DNA from: an uncultured Verrucomicrobiota bacterium | GTDB lineage: Bacteria > Verrucomicrobiota > Verrucomicrobiia > Opitutales > Opitutaceae | NCBI GenBank assembly: GCA_903869675.1 | Contig: CAIQAB010000002.1 | Location: forward strand, 62,001 to 126,000 | Reading direction: 5' to 3' | DNA length: 64,000 nt | Shown here: positions 1 to 8,804 of the stretch, in pieces | Numbering within the stretch: position 1 is the stretch's first letter | Layout of the letters: the number at the start of each line of letters is the position of its first letter | Made by a program: the position numbers and the translations under genes | Notes under the pieces: generated by a model | The model's input: only the letters and a program-made list of their open reading frames with translations | The model's database searches: none | Told to the model about the DNA's origin: nothing

Positions 1-991
1 GGGAGCGCGCGGTCTGGAGCTTCGTTTCCAGCACTTCAATACGCTTGGAGGAGACAAAACGGCTGCGTGAAAAGAGCAGATTCACCTGCTGCTGGCGGGT
101 CAGCGCCTCGAGATAGAGGGCCGCGGCGGCCTTGTTGTTACCGGAGCGGTCGGCCAGATCACCCTCAGCCTCCTTGGCGTCGAGCTCCTTGACGATGCTG
201 GCGGCATTGAGGGTGGCGATTTCGGCCTCGATCCGGTCGAAGCCAGCGAGGTCGGCAAAACGTGTCGCACCAAATTCGCGATTAATCCGGTCGAGCGCGT
301 CGCGCGCCGCGGTGTAGCCAGCCAGGGCATCCGCCCAGCGTTCCTCGGTCACCGCCTTACGCGCCTTTTCCAGGGCTTGCTCCTTTTCTTTGTTGAGCGG
401 GTAAACCTGAAGAGCCGTAAGGGATTTCTCTATCTCGGCCTCGCGCACGTAGTTTTTAAAACGGGAAGGAGCCGCCCCGGTGTTCACCGCGCGCTGAAGC
501 TGCAACGCCTCCTCGTAAGCCGCCGCGGCCTCCGTCAAACGCAGCGCCTTTACATCGTCATCCCCGTCCTTGATGCGTTGCTCGATGGTGCCGAGCGCGC
601 GCTTGGCCCGCAACGCATCGTATTCGCTCTCCAGCCGCTCAAGATTTTGCTGCTGCGCATAGTCGCCATGCACCGGCGATCGGGCGATCTCGCGCTGCTT
701 CGTCACCGCTTCAGCCAAAACCAGCAAGGCTTCATCAGAAATAATATCCGCCGCCGAAAGCACTTTGTAGCGGGCCTCCAACTCGGTCACGTCAGCAATT
801 TTTCGCAATAAACCCGGGTCGGTCGGCGAAATCATTTCCTTGGGCACCTGCTTGACCGCCCTCCCCGGGCCGGAGGTGGCGAGCACAAACCAGAGGCCGA
901 CAAGCAGGATCACACCTAAACCAATAAAAATCGAGGACCGCGAGGCGGTCCATAAGTCATAAAGCTTCTCGCGCTGGCGATGGGATAGCAT
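1..991 (-). CDS. membrane-anchored helical/coiled-coil protein, 3' end outside window
   Basis: The frame is open from an ATG at 989-991 to the window edge, giving 330 codons with no stop. The product starts with about 20 mostly polar residues, followed by one hydrophobic segment (around residues 21-39, SIFIGLGVILLVGLWFVLA). After that come long Ala/Glu/Lys/Arg-rich stretches with regular hydrophobic spacing, which predict an extended helical or coiled-coil domain on one side of the membrane. I recognise no catalytic motif or named family. It is divergent from tyrA, with about 130 bases between the two starts. The C-terminal part, which might carry a functional domain, is missing, so no function is assigned. 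Confidence 0.75.
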   Translation of the reverse strand, partial: MLSHRQREKLYDLWTASRSSIFIGLGVILLVGLWFVLATSGPGRAVKQVPKEMISPTDPGLLRKIADVTELEARYKVLSAADIISDEALLVLAEAVTKQREIARSPVHGDYAQQQNLERLESEYDALRAKRALGTIEQRIKDGDDDVKALRLTEAAAAYEEALQLQRAVNTGAAPSRFKNYVREAEIEKSLTALQVYPLNKEKEQALEKARKAVTEERWADALAGYTAARDALDRINREFGATRFADLAGFDRIEAEIATLNAASIVKELDAKEAEGDLADRSGNNKAAAALYLEALTRQQQVNLLFSRSRFVSSKRIEVLETKLQTARS

Positions 992-1124
992 GGGGAATCC
1001 TTCGATCAAAGGAGCCGCGAAGAGAAATGCAATGATTGGCAGGTTTATCCTCGTCCCGCCGGAAGCCGCCCTGCCCCGCCCTCAGGCTGGACAAGACGCG
1101 CGCCGCTTTCACCGTAGTGTCGTC

Positions 1125-1976
1125 GTGATCCAACACCTCGCCATCCTCGCTCCCGGCCTTCTGGGCTCTTCCGTGGCTCGGGCCGCCCGGGAACGCGGGC
1201 TGGCCAACCGGATCACCGTCTGGGCCCGGCGGGCCGAAGTCCGCGCGGAATTGCGCGGCCAACCCTGGGTGGATGACGTCGCCGATACGCCCGGCGCAGC
1301 CGTGGCCGAAGCGTCGCTGGTCGTGCTGGCCGCGCCCGTAGACAGGATCATAGACTTGGACCAGGAAATCGCCCCCCGCCTGGCAACCAGCGCCATCGTC
1401 ACCGACGTGGGCAGCGTGAAGGGTCCCATTTGCGCGGCCGCCGCCCGGCATCCCCGCCCAAGCGGCGCCTGCTTCATCGGCTCACACCCCATGGCCGGGT
1501 CGGAAAAAACCGGCTGGGAACACGGCTTGCCTAGCCTGTTTGAGAAACGGGTCTGCTTCGTCACCCCCTCCGACGAGACACCCGCCGAGGCCCTGCATTT
1601 GCTGGAGAACTTCTGGCGCGCCCTCGGCGCCGAGGTCGTCGTGGCCGCCCCCGCCAAACACGACGAAATTGTCGCCCATATCAGCCACCTCCCCCAAGCC
1701 GTAGCCACCAGTCTCGCGTGCGCCCTCGCCACCAAAGACGGAGACTGGCGCCACCTCGCTGGCAACGGCCTGCGCGATACCACCCGGATCGCTGCCGGCG
1801 ACGCCTCCATGTGGGTGGAGATTTTCCAACAAAACCGCACCGCCGTCCTTGAGGCCCTCGCTCGCCAGGAGGAGGAGCTTTCCGCTTTCCGCCTCGCCCT
1901 CGAGCGCTCCGACTGGGCCGCCATCCGCGCCCGTCTGGAACGCGGCAAGGCCTGGCGGGATGGCTTCCGCACCTGA
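1125..1976 (+). CDS. tyrA: prephenate dehydrogenase family protein (TyrA)
   Basis: Predicted to oxidise prephenate (or arogenate) with NAD(P)+ in tyrosine synthesis. The N-terminus has a Rossmann dinucleotide-binding segment, HLAILAPGLLGSS, whose first glycine is Ala (APGLLG instead of GxGxxG). The family hallmark GSHPMAGSEKTGWEHG follows around residues 117-132, with the helical dimerisation domain behind it. The open frame extends back to an ATG at 990, but the family fold begins at the GTG at 1125, giving 283 residues, the normal size for a stand-alone enzyme. No strong ribosome site is visible at either start. aroA begins 12 bases downstream, so co-transcription of two aromatic-pathway genes is likely. 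No ACT or chorismate mutase domain is fused. Confidence 0.9.
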   Translation: MIQHLAILAPGLLGSSVARAARERGLANRITVWARRAEVRAELRGQPWVDDVADTPGAAVAEASLVVLAAPVDRIIDLDQEIAPRLATSAIVTDVGSVKGPICAAAARHPRPSGACFIGSHPMAGSEKTGWEHGLPSLFEKRVCFVTPSDETPAEALHLLENFWRALGAEVVVAAPAKHDEIVAHISHLPQAVATSLACALATKDGDWRHLAGNGLRDTTRIAAGDASMWVEIFQQNRTAVLEALARQEEELSAFRLALERSDWAAIRARLERGKAWRDGFRT

Positions 1977-1988
1977 CCGCCCACCGCC

Positions 1989-3350
1989 ATGTCCCACCCG
2001 TCCCCGCTACCCGATTGCCTGACCATCCCCCCCTTCACCGGACCCGTCTCCGGCACGATTAAACTGCCCGGCTCCAAAAGCCTGACCAATCGCGCCCTGC
2101 TGCTCGCCGCCCTTTGCGACCGGCCCGTGGCCCTTGGTGGCGCCCTTTTCAGCAACGATACGGAGTTGATGATCGAGGCCCTGCGCGCACTCGGTTTCCG
2201 CGTGACCGCGGACGAGGCCTCCGGCACCCTCAAGGTGGAAAATCAGGCCGCCGCCTTCTGCGCCGAAACCACAGTCGACCTCTTCGTCGGCCTCGCCGGC
2301 ACCGCCGCCCGTTTCCTCACCGCCCTTTGCGCCGCCTCCCCCCGCGGCATCTACCGTATCCAGGGCACCCCGCGCATGAACGAGCGGCCGATGAAGGGCC
2401 TGATCGACGCCCTGCGCGCACTTGGCGCCGACATCCGTTGCCTCGGCGCGGAAGGGTTTTTCCCAATCGAAATCCACGCCTCGGGCCTGCGCGGTGGAAA
2501 AGTGGAAATCGACGCAACCGAGAGCAGCCAGATGCTTTCCGCCCTGCTCATGGTCGCCCCGCTGGCCGACCGCGCCGTCGAAATCCATGCCATCGGCGGC
2601 GTGCGCTGGCCGTTTGTCAGCATGACCGCACGCATCATGGCTGCCTTTCAACCCGGCGCCGAAGACAACGTCGAACTCGTCAACGACACCTGCTTCCGCG
2701 TGCGTAAAGGCGGCGTGCCCGCCTACTCGGCGCCCTTCAGCTACGCGATCGAGCCAGATGCCAGCGCCGCCAGCTACTACGCCGCCCTACCCTTTGTGGT
2801 CGGCGGCCGCCTTTGCCTCGAACACCTGCATCTCGGCCTGCAAGGCGACACCGCCTTTCTCGACGTCCTCAGCCGCGCCGGCGCCACCGTCAACGCCACC
2901 TCGGGCGGCTTCGAGGTATCCTACGATAAAACCCAGGCCCGCCATGGTGTGGATGAAAACTTCAACGCCTTTTCCGATACCTTTCTCACCCTGGCCGCGA
3001 TCTCACCCTTGCTGTCCGGGCCCACCTTCATCACCGGCATAGCCCATACTCGCCGGCAAGAAACCGATCGCGTGGCCGGCATGGCCGCCGAACTCCGCCG
3101 CCTGGGCCAGGAAGTCCTGGAAACCGAGGATACCCTCGTCATCACCCCCCGTCCGCTGATCGCCGACGTGACCGTGCGCACCTACCACGACCATCGTTTT
3201 GCCATGAGCTTTGGTATTCTCGGTTGCCACGACCTCCACGGCAACGGCCGGCCGTGGTTGTCGATTGAGAACCCCGGTTGCTGCGCCAAGACCTTTCCTC
3301 ACTTTTTCGATTTGCTGGAATCCCTCCGGCGCAAAGTCTCCGCCGCCTGA
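1989..3350 (+). CDS. aroA: 3-phosphoshikimate 1-carboxyvinyltransferase (EPSP synthase)
   Basis: Joins shikimate-3-phosphate and phosphoenolpyruvate, the sixth step of the shikimate pathway. The 453 residues match the usual length. Visible signatures are KLPGSKSLTNRALLLAAL near residue 20, the PEP-site segment AGTAARFLTALCAA near residue 107 (the usual NAGT reads LAGT), ESSQMLSALLM in the first domain, and the C-terminal YHDHRFAMSFG. It lies between tyrA and cmk on the same strand with gaps of 12 and 14 bases, so the genes are probably one transcription unit. aroB for the same pathway lies at 7.7-8.7 kb on the other strand. Confidence 0.96.
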   Translation: MSHPSPLPDCLTIPPFTGPVSGTIKLPGSKSLTNRALLLAALCDRPVALGGALFSNDTELMIEALRALGFRVTADEASGTLKVENQAAAFCAETTVDLFVGLAGTAARFLTALCAASPRGIYRIQGTPRMNERPMKGLIDALRALGADIRCLGAEGFFPIEIHASGLRGGKVEIDATESSQMLSALLMVAPLADRAVEIHAIGGVRWPFVSMTARIMAAFQPGAEDNVELVNDTCFRVRKGGVPAYSAPFSYAIEPDASAASYYAALPFVVGGRLCLEHLHLGLQGDTAFLDVLSRAGATVNATSGGFEVSYDKTQARHGVDENFNAFSDTFLTLAAISPLLSGPTFITGIAHTRRQETDRVAGMAAELRRLGQEVLETEDTLVITPRPLIADVTVRTYHDHRFAMSFGILGCHDLHGNGRPWLSIENPGCCAKTFPHFFDLLESLRRKVSAA

Positions 3351-3364
3351 ACCCGCCCGCCCCT

Positions 3365-4039
3365 ATGGCTCCTTCCTTCCTGATTGTCGCCATCGACGGC
3401 GGCGCCGCTGCCGGCAAATCCACCATCGCCCGCGCCCTCAGCAGCCAGTTCAACCTGCTGCACGTCGATACCGGCTCCTATTATCGCGCCGTCACCCACG
3501 AACTGCTCCGCCAAGGAGTGCCCTCCGACGATGCGGCCGCCATTACCCAAGCCGCCTCCGGCTTGGTTCTCGGCACCCGCGTCGAAGGCCGCCACGCCCG
3601 GATTGAAATCGACGGTCGCGGGGTCGATGAAGCCGCTTTGCGTGGCCCGGCCGTGAATGGCGCCGTCTCCCACTTCGCCGCCGTCCCGGCGGTGCGCGCC
3701 GCCTTGCTGGCCTATCAGCGCGACCAGGCTCGCATCGCCCGCGAGCACGGTTTCGCCGGACTGGTGATGGAGGGGCGCGATATCGGCACGGCGATTTTCC
3801 CCGACGCCGACTTTCGCTTTTTCCTGCACGCTGACCCCGAGGAACGCGCCCGCCGCCGGGCCGCCGAGGGCCAGCAGGACTCCATCGCCGAGCGCGACCG
3901 GCTCGACAGCACGCGTAAAGCCTCGCCCTTGCAATGCCCACCCGGTGCGACCGGTCTCGATTCTACCCACCTCTCACTCGAGGAAGTCGTCGCCCGCGTC
4001 TCTGCCCCCATCGCGGCCCGCCTCGCCGCCAACGCCTGA
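3365..4039 (+). CDS. cmk: (d)CMP kinase
   Basis: Phosphorylates CMP and dCMP using ATP. The P-loop is near the N-terminus (DGGAAAGKSTIARAL, residues 11-25), followed by the substrate-side HVDTGSYYRAVT and the mid-protein MEGRDIGTAIFPDAD, all characteristic of the family. The 224 residues are normal. The ATG at 3365 sits just before the first beta strand; an upstream in-frame ATG at 3278 would overlap aroA by 70 bases and add no conserved sequence. The aroA-cmk-plsC order matches a common bacterial arrangement in which cmk follows aroA. Confidence 0.95.
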   Translation: MAPSFLIVAIDGGAAAGKSTIARALSSQFNLLHVDTGSYYRAVTHELLRQGVPSDDAAAITQAASGLVLGTRVEGRHARIEIDGRGVDEAALRGPAVNGAVSHFAAVPAVRAALLAYQRDQARIAREHGFAGLVMEGRDIGTAIFPDADFRFFLHADPEERARRRAAEGQQDSIAERDRLDSTRKASPLQCPPGATGLDSTHLSLEEVVARVSAPIAARLAANA

Positions 4040-4050
4040 ACCATCGGTCA

Positions 4051-4716
4051 ATGACAGACGCCGGCGAACGCTTCCCGCAGCTCCGCATGGGGCGCCTGTA
4101 TGGGTTCTCCCATTATATTCTCAACGGCTTGCGCCAGGCTTTTTTCCGAGGCGAGGTTGCCGGCCTCGGCCACGTCCCGGTCACTGGCCCCTTCCTCGTC
4201 GCCGCCAATCACGCAAGCCACCTCGACCCACCCTTCATCGGCGCAGTCCTGCCCAGGCAGCTGGCTTTTTTTGCCCGTAAAACCCTCTGGGGGCCTGGCG
4301 CGGGCAAGTGGTGGATGGACGGCGTCGGCGCGATCCCGGTGGACCGCGACGGCTCCGACCTCGCCGCGATCAAGCGCGTGCTCGCCACGCTGGAAGCCGG
4401 CGGTGCCATCGCGCTCTTCCCCGAAGGCACCCGCTCGCTCGACGGCCAGATGCAGCCCGCCAAGGCCGGCGTGGGCATGATCGTGTGCAAGTCACGGGTG
4501 CCGGTCGTGCCCTGCCGGATTTTTAACAGCCATATCGCCTTCGGGCGCGGCGGCGGCCTGCGACCGGGCACCCCCGTGCAGATCGTATTCGGCGCCCCCC
4601 TCCAGCATTCTGACTACGACCGGCCGGCGGACGGCAAGGAGCGCTACCAGCGCGCCAGCGAACGGATCATGACCGCCATCGCCGCCCTCCCCCGCCCGCC
4701 AGTCTTGGTGGTGTGA
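4051..4716 (+). CDS. plsC: lysophospholipid acyltransferase family protein (PlsC type)
   Basis: Predicted 1-acyl-sn-glycerol-3-phosphate acyltransferase or a related membrane acyltransferase. Two diagnostic blocks are present: NHASHLDPPFIG, containing the catalytic HX4D pair, and LFPEGTRSLDGQM, the glycerol-phosphate binding block. The 221 residues fit a short PlsC. It starts 11 bases after cmk; the chosen ATG at 4051 avoids overlap with cmk, whereas the longer frame from 3934 would run about 100 bases into it. Acyl acceptor specificity cannot be read from the sequence. It converges with the Fe-S carrier gene, and no clear terminator hairpin lies in the 53-base gap. Confidence 0.9.
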   Translation: MTDAGERFPQLRMGRLYGFSHYILNGLRQAFFRGEVAGLGHVPVTGPFLVAANHASHLDPPFIGAVLPRQLAFFARKTLWGPGAGKWWMDGVGAIPVDRDGSDLAAIKRVLATLEAGGAIALFPEGTRSLDGQMQPAKAGVGMIVCKSRVPVVPCRIFNSHIAFGRGGGLRPGTPVQIVFGAPLQHSDYDRPADGKERYQRASERIMTAIAALPRPPVLVV

Positions 4717-4769
4717 ACCGGGGCGACTCGCACCCGATCAATACCAGAGTCTCCGCCCGGGCACGCCGC

Positions 4770-5171
4770 TCACACCGAAAAGCTCTCGCCGCAAGAGCAG
4801 GATGCCTTGGCGTTCGGGTTGGTGAATTTAAAGCCACCCGCGATGAGAGCGTTGGAGTAGTCCACCACCGTGCCCTTGAGGTAGAGCGCAGTCTTGGGGT
4901 CCACCAAGACGCGCGCGCCGCCAGTCGGCACCAGAATGTCGCCACGCTTTGGTGCGATCGCGAAACGCAGCTTGTAACTGAGCCCGTTACAACCGCCGCC
5001 AGAGATCGCCACTCGCAAAAACTCCCCCTGCGCCTCGCGTGCCACCAGCGCCGCGACCTTGCGCCCCGCTGCTTCGGTCAGACGCACCAACCGCTCATCA
5101 CCGGCGCGCACTTCAACTGCCGTTGACGAGACGGCGGCGGGAGTATCCAGGGTATTTGAGGCGGTTTCCAT
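4770..5171 (-). CDS. A-type iron-sulfur cluster carrier (IscA/ErpA family)
   Basis: Binds and delivers Fe-S clusters to client enzymes. The three conserved cysteines are visible: one in SGGGCNGLSY near residue 61 and the C-terminal pair CSCG near residues 125-127, in the standard spacing. The 133 residues include a short N-terminal extension before the conserved domain. The ATG at 5171 was chosen because upstream sequence in the same frame runs into pdxA. It is the last gene of a minus-strand series (purH to this gene), 10 bases after pdxA. ErpA, IscA and SufA cannot be separated here without a phylogeny. Confidence 0.93.
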   Translation of the reverse strand: METASNTLDTPAAVSSTAVEVRAGDERLVRLTEAAGRKVAALVAREAQGEFLRVAISGGGCNGLSYKLRFAIAPKRGDILVPTGGARVLVDPKTALYLKGTVVDYSNALIAGGFKFTNPNAKASCSCGESFSV

Positions 5172-5181
5172 GCGTAGCCGG

Positions 5182-6147
5182 TCAGGATGTCCGCCCGTCC
5201 CCAACACGCAAGACCGCCCGGTGCGCCGCCAAGCGCCGCGCCACCTGCACCGCGTTGGCAAAGCTTTTCGCCGACGCCAGCCCGCGGCCCGCGATTTCGA
5301 AACCCGTGCCGTGGTCCGGACTCGTCCGCACCCAAGGCAAACCGAGGGTGACGTTGACCGCCAAATCAAATTCGAGAGTCTTGAGCGGAGCCAGTCCCTG
5401 ATCGTGGTAGAGAGCGATGACGGCATCGAACTCGCCATTCAACTGCCGCCAGAAAACCGTGTCTCCCGGCAAGGCCCGCGAAAGCCCCGGGTGGGTCCGG
5501 CGCAAGCGGTCGAGAATAGGATCGATTCGGTCGCGCTCTTCAAGCCCGAGCAAACCGCCCTCGCCCGCATGGGGATTGAGGCCGCAGACCGCGATGCGTC
5601 CGGCGACGTCCTCCGCGGCGCAGAGTTCCACCGCCGCCGCCGCCGCTCGGGCGAGACCCGGCTCGTCAATCGCGGCGGAAACTGCCGCCAAGGGAATATG
5701 CCAGGTTGCCAGCACGACCCGCAACCGGCCACCGCAAAAGGCCATCACCGGTTCCCCTCCCCATTCCGCCGCAAAAAACTCGGTCTGCCCGGGGAAAACC
5801 CAGCCAATTCGAGCCATCGCACTTTTGGCCACCGGCCCGGTAACCACGGCAGCCACCCGCCCCTCGCGCGCGGAAGCCGCCGCGCCCAGCAACGCCTCGG
5901 CCGCGATCGCCGCACCGAGGTCGTCGGGACGGCCAGGCGTCGCCACAAAGCCGCGCGGCCCGACCGGACACGCCCGGAATTTGCCCGCCTGTGGCAGACC
6001 CTCCAGCCAGGAATGCGGACCGTAAATCTCTACCCGCACCAACTCCGCTGGAGTCGCCCCCCTTAGCCACGTCGCAATCACCTCGGGACCCACCCCCGCC
6101 GGATCCCCGCATGTAAAGGCCAGCCAAGGCTTCAAGAGCGCACTCAT
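5182..6147 (-). CDS. pdxA: 4-hydroxythreonine-4-phosphate dehydrogenase
   Basis: Oxidises 4-phosphohydroxy-L-threonine in the DXP-dependent pathway to pyridoxal 5'-phosphate. Family features are FTCGDPAGVGPEV at the N-terminus, TGPVAKSAM, the metal-site histidine in WHIPL, GLNPHAGEGGLLG, and the C-terminal LYHDQGLAPLK and RTSPDHGTGF. The 321 residues match the family. Its start overlaps the lpxA stop by four bases (ATGA), so translation is probably coupled to lpxA. Confidence 0.95.
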   Translation of the reverse strand: MSALLKPWLAFTCGDPAGVGPEVIATWLRGATPAELVRVEIYGPHSWLEGLPQAGKFRACPVGPRGFVATPGRPDDLGAAIAAEALLGAAASAREGRVAAVVTGPVAKSAMARIGWVFPGQTEFFAAEWGGEPVMAFCGGRLRVVLATWHIPLAAVSAAIDEPGLARAAAAAVELCAAEDVAGRIAVCGLNPHAGEGGLLGLEERDRIDPILDRLRRTHPGLSRALPGDTVFWRQLNGEFDAVIALYHDQGLAPLKTLEFDLAVNVTLGLPWVRTSPDHGTGFEIAGRGLASAKSFANAVQVARRLAAHRAVLRVGDGRTS

Positions 6148-6932
6148 GACTTGAGGGCGCCCTGCGCCGCCTCCGCCGCTGTCTGGCGCGCCGCGCGCAC
6201 CAGCGCCCGCACCGGTCGGGCAAAACCGCGTTTCCCACCTTCAAAAAAGGCCAAAAACCGCCGCGCCTCTGCACTGGCTGGAGCAGTCTCGCCCTCCGAC
6301 GCCTCTTCCGCCAGACGGCGAATATCGCCAATACGAAAATAAACCCGGCGAAAGGCCTCCTTCAACTCACGAATGGATTCGCGCGGCAGGCCTCGTCGCT
6401 TGAGACCCACTAGATTGAGTCCGCTGATTTCATCGCGCTCCGCCACGATCACAAAAGGCGGCAAATCCCGCGTGATGCGCGACAAACCGCTCACCATGAC
6501 ACTCTCCCCCACGCGCACAAACTGGTGCACGCCCGCACCGCCGCCGACAAAAGTGAAAGCGCCCACTTCCACGTGCCCCGCGAGCATAACATTGTTCGCC
6601 AGCACCACATCGTCCGCCACCACGCAGTCATGGCCCACATGACTGCCCGCCATGAGAAAACACCGAGCACCCACCACTGTGGCCTGGCCCGCGCCGACCG
6701 CTCGGTTCACCGTGGTATTTTCACGAATTACGGTGCCTTCGCCCACACGGACAAAACTCGGCGTCGCGCGGTCAAACTTGAGGTATTGCGGGTCGCCGCC
6801 CACCACCGCGCCGGAATGCACCACCACCCGGTCGGCTAGGACGGCGTGCCGGGTGACAACCGCGCCCGCCATGATTTCACAGTCCACGCCCAGCTGCGCG
6901 CCGGGCTCGATGATCGCGGTCGGATGTATCAT
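6144..6932 (-). CDS. lpxA: acyl-ACP--UDP-N-acetylglucosamine O-acyltransferase
   Basis: Catalyses the first step of lipid A synthesis, so the organism should carry lipopolysaccharide. The N-terminus MIHPTAIIEPGAQLG begins a left-handed beta helix of hexapeptide repeats. The catalytic-histidine block GSHVGHDCVVADD and the downstream GGAGVHQFVRVG are typical, and the C-terminal helices follow. The 262 residues equal the usual LpxA length. It is flanked by pdxA (4-base overlap) and an unknown gene 48 bases upstream. Confidence 0.96.
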   Translation of the reverse strand: MIHPTAIIEPGAQLGVDCEIMAGAVVTRHAVLADRVVVHSGAVVGGDPQYLKFDRATPSFVRVGEGTVIRENTTVNRAVGAGQATVVGARCFLMAGSHVGHDCVVADDVVLANNVMLAGHVEVGAFTFVGGGAGVHQFVRVGESVMVSGLSRITRDLPPFVIVAERDEISGLNLVGLKRRGLPRESIRELKEAFRRVYFRIGDIRRLAEEASEGETAPASAEARRFLAFFEGGKRGFARPVRALVRAARQTAAEAAQGALKS

Positions 6933-6980
6933 TTAAACAGTCACCCTTTCCGTCCCCGCGGCGGGTTTCAAGCCTCGCCC

Positions 6981-7601
6981 TCACCGTCCGGGCCGCACCG
7001 GCAAGAGATCCATCTGCGGATCCCGCAGGAGGTCATAGTTCTTGAGAATACGCAGGACCTCCAGGGTATCGCTTTTGCGGTAGCTGCGGTTGACCTCCAC
7101 TTTTTCAATCAGGTCCAGCAGAATGGCGCGAAAGGAGAGTATGCCGTCCACCCCGCGCGCCTTGAGCAACTCGATGCTCTGGGTGCGGAAGGGCTCCTGC
7201 GTCGGCAAGGCCGGCAAGACGAGAATCTTGGAAAACTCCTCCGCGTCGCCACCGACCTCGCCTTCCTCGTTGGGGAAAAATCGCGCCGCCTGCTTCTGGA
7301 CCGCCTCCTCAAGGAACTTGAAAATCTCGGGCGAGCTCCGGAGCATGCCCGGGGTGAATACATCCGTGTGCCACGGCTTCACCGCCACAATCGCCCGATG
7401 CAGATGCGGCAACTCGGTGGCGAAGAGAAAGAAATCCGGCCGACGACGGTTGCGCGTCCAAGTGGGATTGTAGACCACCAGATCGATCTCTTCTCCGCTG
7501 GTTTTTCGCCGCGCCTGCACGGCGTGCTTGCGCACCTGGCGCACAAAAAACCCGTTTTGTTCAAAATACTCCCGGACAATTCCTTCGTCGATAGCGGCCA
7601 C
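6981..7601 (-). CDS. conserved protein of unknown function, possibly PD-(D/E)XK nuclease fold
   Basis: 206 residues, with no named family that I recognise. Near the N-terminus the pattern GEEIDLVVYNP, then RPDFFLF, then HRAIVAVKPW resembles the beta strands carrying an acidic residue and an (E/D)xK-like motif in restriction-endonuclease-like folds, but here the last motif reads AVK, so catalysis is uncertain. The C-terminal half is helical (LLDLIEKVEVNR, LEVLRILKNYDLL). The GTG at 7601 is preceded by a TGGAG sequence at suitable spacing; a TTG at 7613 is the alternative. It lies between aroB (54 bases upstream) and lpxA in the same direction. The fold is inferred by eye only. Confidence 0.7.
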   Translation of the reverse strand: MAAIDEGIVREYFEQNGFFVRQVRKHAVQARRKTSGEEIDLVVYNPTWTRNRRRPDFFLFATELPHLHRAIVAVKPWHTDVFTPGMLRSSPEIFKFLEEAVQKQAARFFPNEEGEVGGDAEEFSKILVLPALPTQEPFRTQSIELLKARGVDGILSFRAILLDLIEKVEVNRSYRKSDTLEVLRILKNYDLLRDPQMDLLPVRPGR

Positions 7602-7655
7602 GACTCCACACAAATCCCAAACGCCCCGAGGCCAAACCTCAAATTCGGAGGGGGC

Positions 7656-8741
7656 CTATACAGCGCCGACTTCACGGAAGGCCGCCGCCGCCAGCGCCGG
7701 ATCGACCCCGCCGAGGGTCGCGGCGTTGCCGAGCGCGCGTAGCACCACAAAACGCAGCCCGCCGGCGCGGACCTTTTTATCCCGCCCCATGGCCGCTACC
7801 AGCGCGTCCAAGGACAACGGTTCGCGCAGCCGCGCCGGCAAACCGTGCGCCGCCACCACCGCGTCCACCCGCGCCACCTCGACCGAGCTGATCAGGCCGA
7901 GTTTTCCGGATAAACGGGCTGCCGCGCAGAGGCCCACCGCCACCGCCTCGCCGTGCAGGTAGACGCCGTAGCCGGTGACCTGCTCGATGGCATGGCCAAA
8001 GGTGTGCCCGAGGTTGAGCAATGCGCGGCCACCCTCGGCCGCCGTCTCGCGCTCATCCGCTTCGACGATGCCGGCCTTGATCGCGCAACACCTCCTCACC
8101 ACCGCCGCCAGATCGCCGGAAGCGAAGGTGAGCGGCTCGCGCTCCAGACGCTCGAGGAGGGCGGCGTCGCCCAGCAGCCCGTATTTGATCACCTCGGCCA
8201 TGCCCGCGGCAAATTCACGCGGCGGCAGGGTGGCAAGCAGCGCCGTGTCCACGTGCACCGCCGCCGGCTGGTGAAACGCGCCGACCAGGTTTTTGCCCGC
8301 GCCGAGGTTGATGCCCGTCTTACCGCCGACCGAGCTGTCCACCATGGCCAGAAGCGTGGTCGGAACCTGGATAAAAGGGATGCCGCGCAGATAGCTCGCC
8401 GCCGCGAAGCCTGCCAGATCGCCGATCACGCCGCCGCCGACCGCGACCAGCAGGGAGCCGCGATCAATGCGATGCTCCGCCAGAAAATCCCACGCCCGCC
8501 CGAGCGAGGCCAGGCACTTGGTGCCCTCGCCGGCCGGCAATACCAGACGGGGGCAATCCCCGCCCAACGTCTCCAACGCCCCTGCCTGCCGGAACGCAAC
8601 CTGTTCGTCAGTGACCACCGCTACCCGGCGTCCAGCGGCTTGAGCAACGTCAAGCTCAGCCCTTAAACGGCCCAAGATGCCTGCACCGAAAAACAAGTCG
8701 TAGCTGCGTTCGCCCAGATTAACGCGAAGGGAGTTTTCCAT
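7656..8741 (-). CDS. aroB: 3-dehydroquinate synthase
   Basis: Cyclises DAHP to 3-dehydroquinate, step two of the shikimate pathway, with NAD+ and a divalent metal. Diagnostic stretches are [38 protein letters not shown] and NLVGAFHQP, plus the metal histidines in [11 protein letters not shown] and the later YLHGEAVA. The ATG at 8741 gives 361 residues, the family norm; a longer frame from 8777 adds twelve non-conserved residues. It follows purH by 63 bases and precedes the unknown gene by 54. Confidence 0.95.
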   Translation of the reverse strand: MENSLRVNLGERSYDLFFGAGILGRLRAELDVAQAAGRRVAVVTDEQVAFRQAGALETLGGDCPRLVLPAGEGTKCLASLGRAWDFLAEHRIDRGSLLVAVGGGVIGDLAGFAAASYLRGIPFIQVPTTLLAMVDSSVGGKTGINLGAGKNLVGAFHQPAAVHVDTALLATLPPREFAAGMAEVIKYGLLGDAALLERLEREPLTFASGDLAAVVRRCCAIKAGIVEADERETAAEGGRALLNLGHTFGHAIEQVTGYGVYLHGEAVAVGLCAAARLSGKLGLISSVEVARVDAVVAAHGLPARLREPLSLDALVAAMGRDKKVRAGGLRFVVLRALGNAATLGGVDPALAAAAFREVGAV

Positions 8742-8804
8742 CGCAGAAAACAAATCGGGTGCGCTTTGGAGGGTCAACCCGCCAGTGCCCGCCCCGCCAC
8801 TCGA

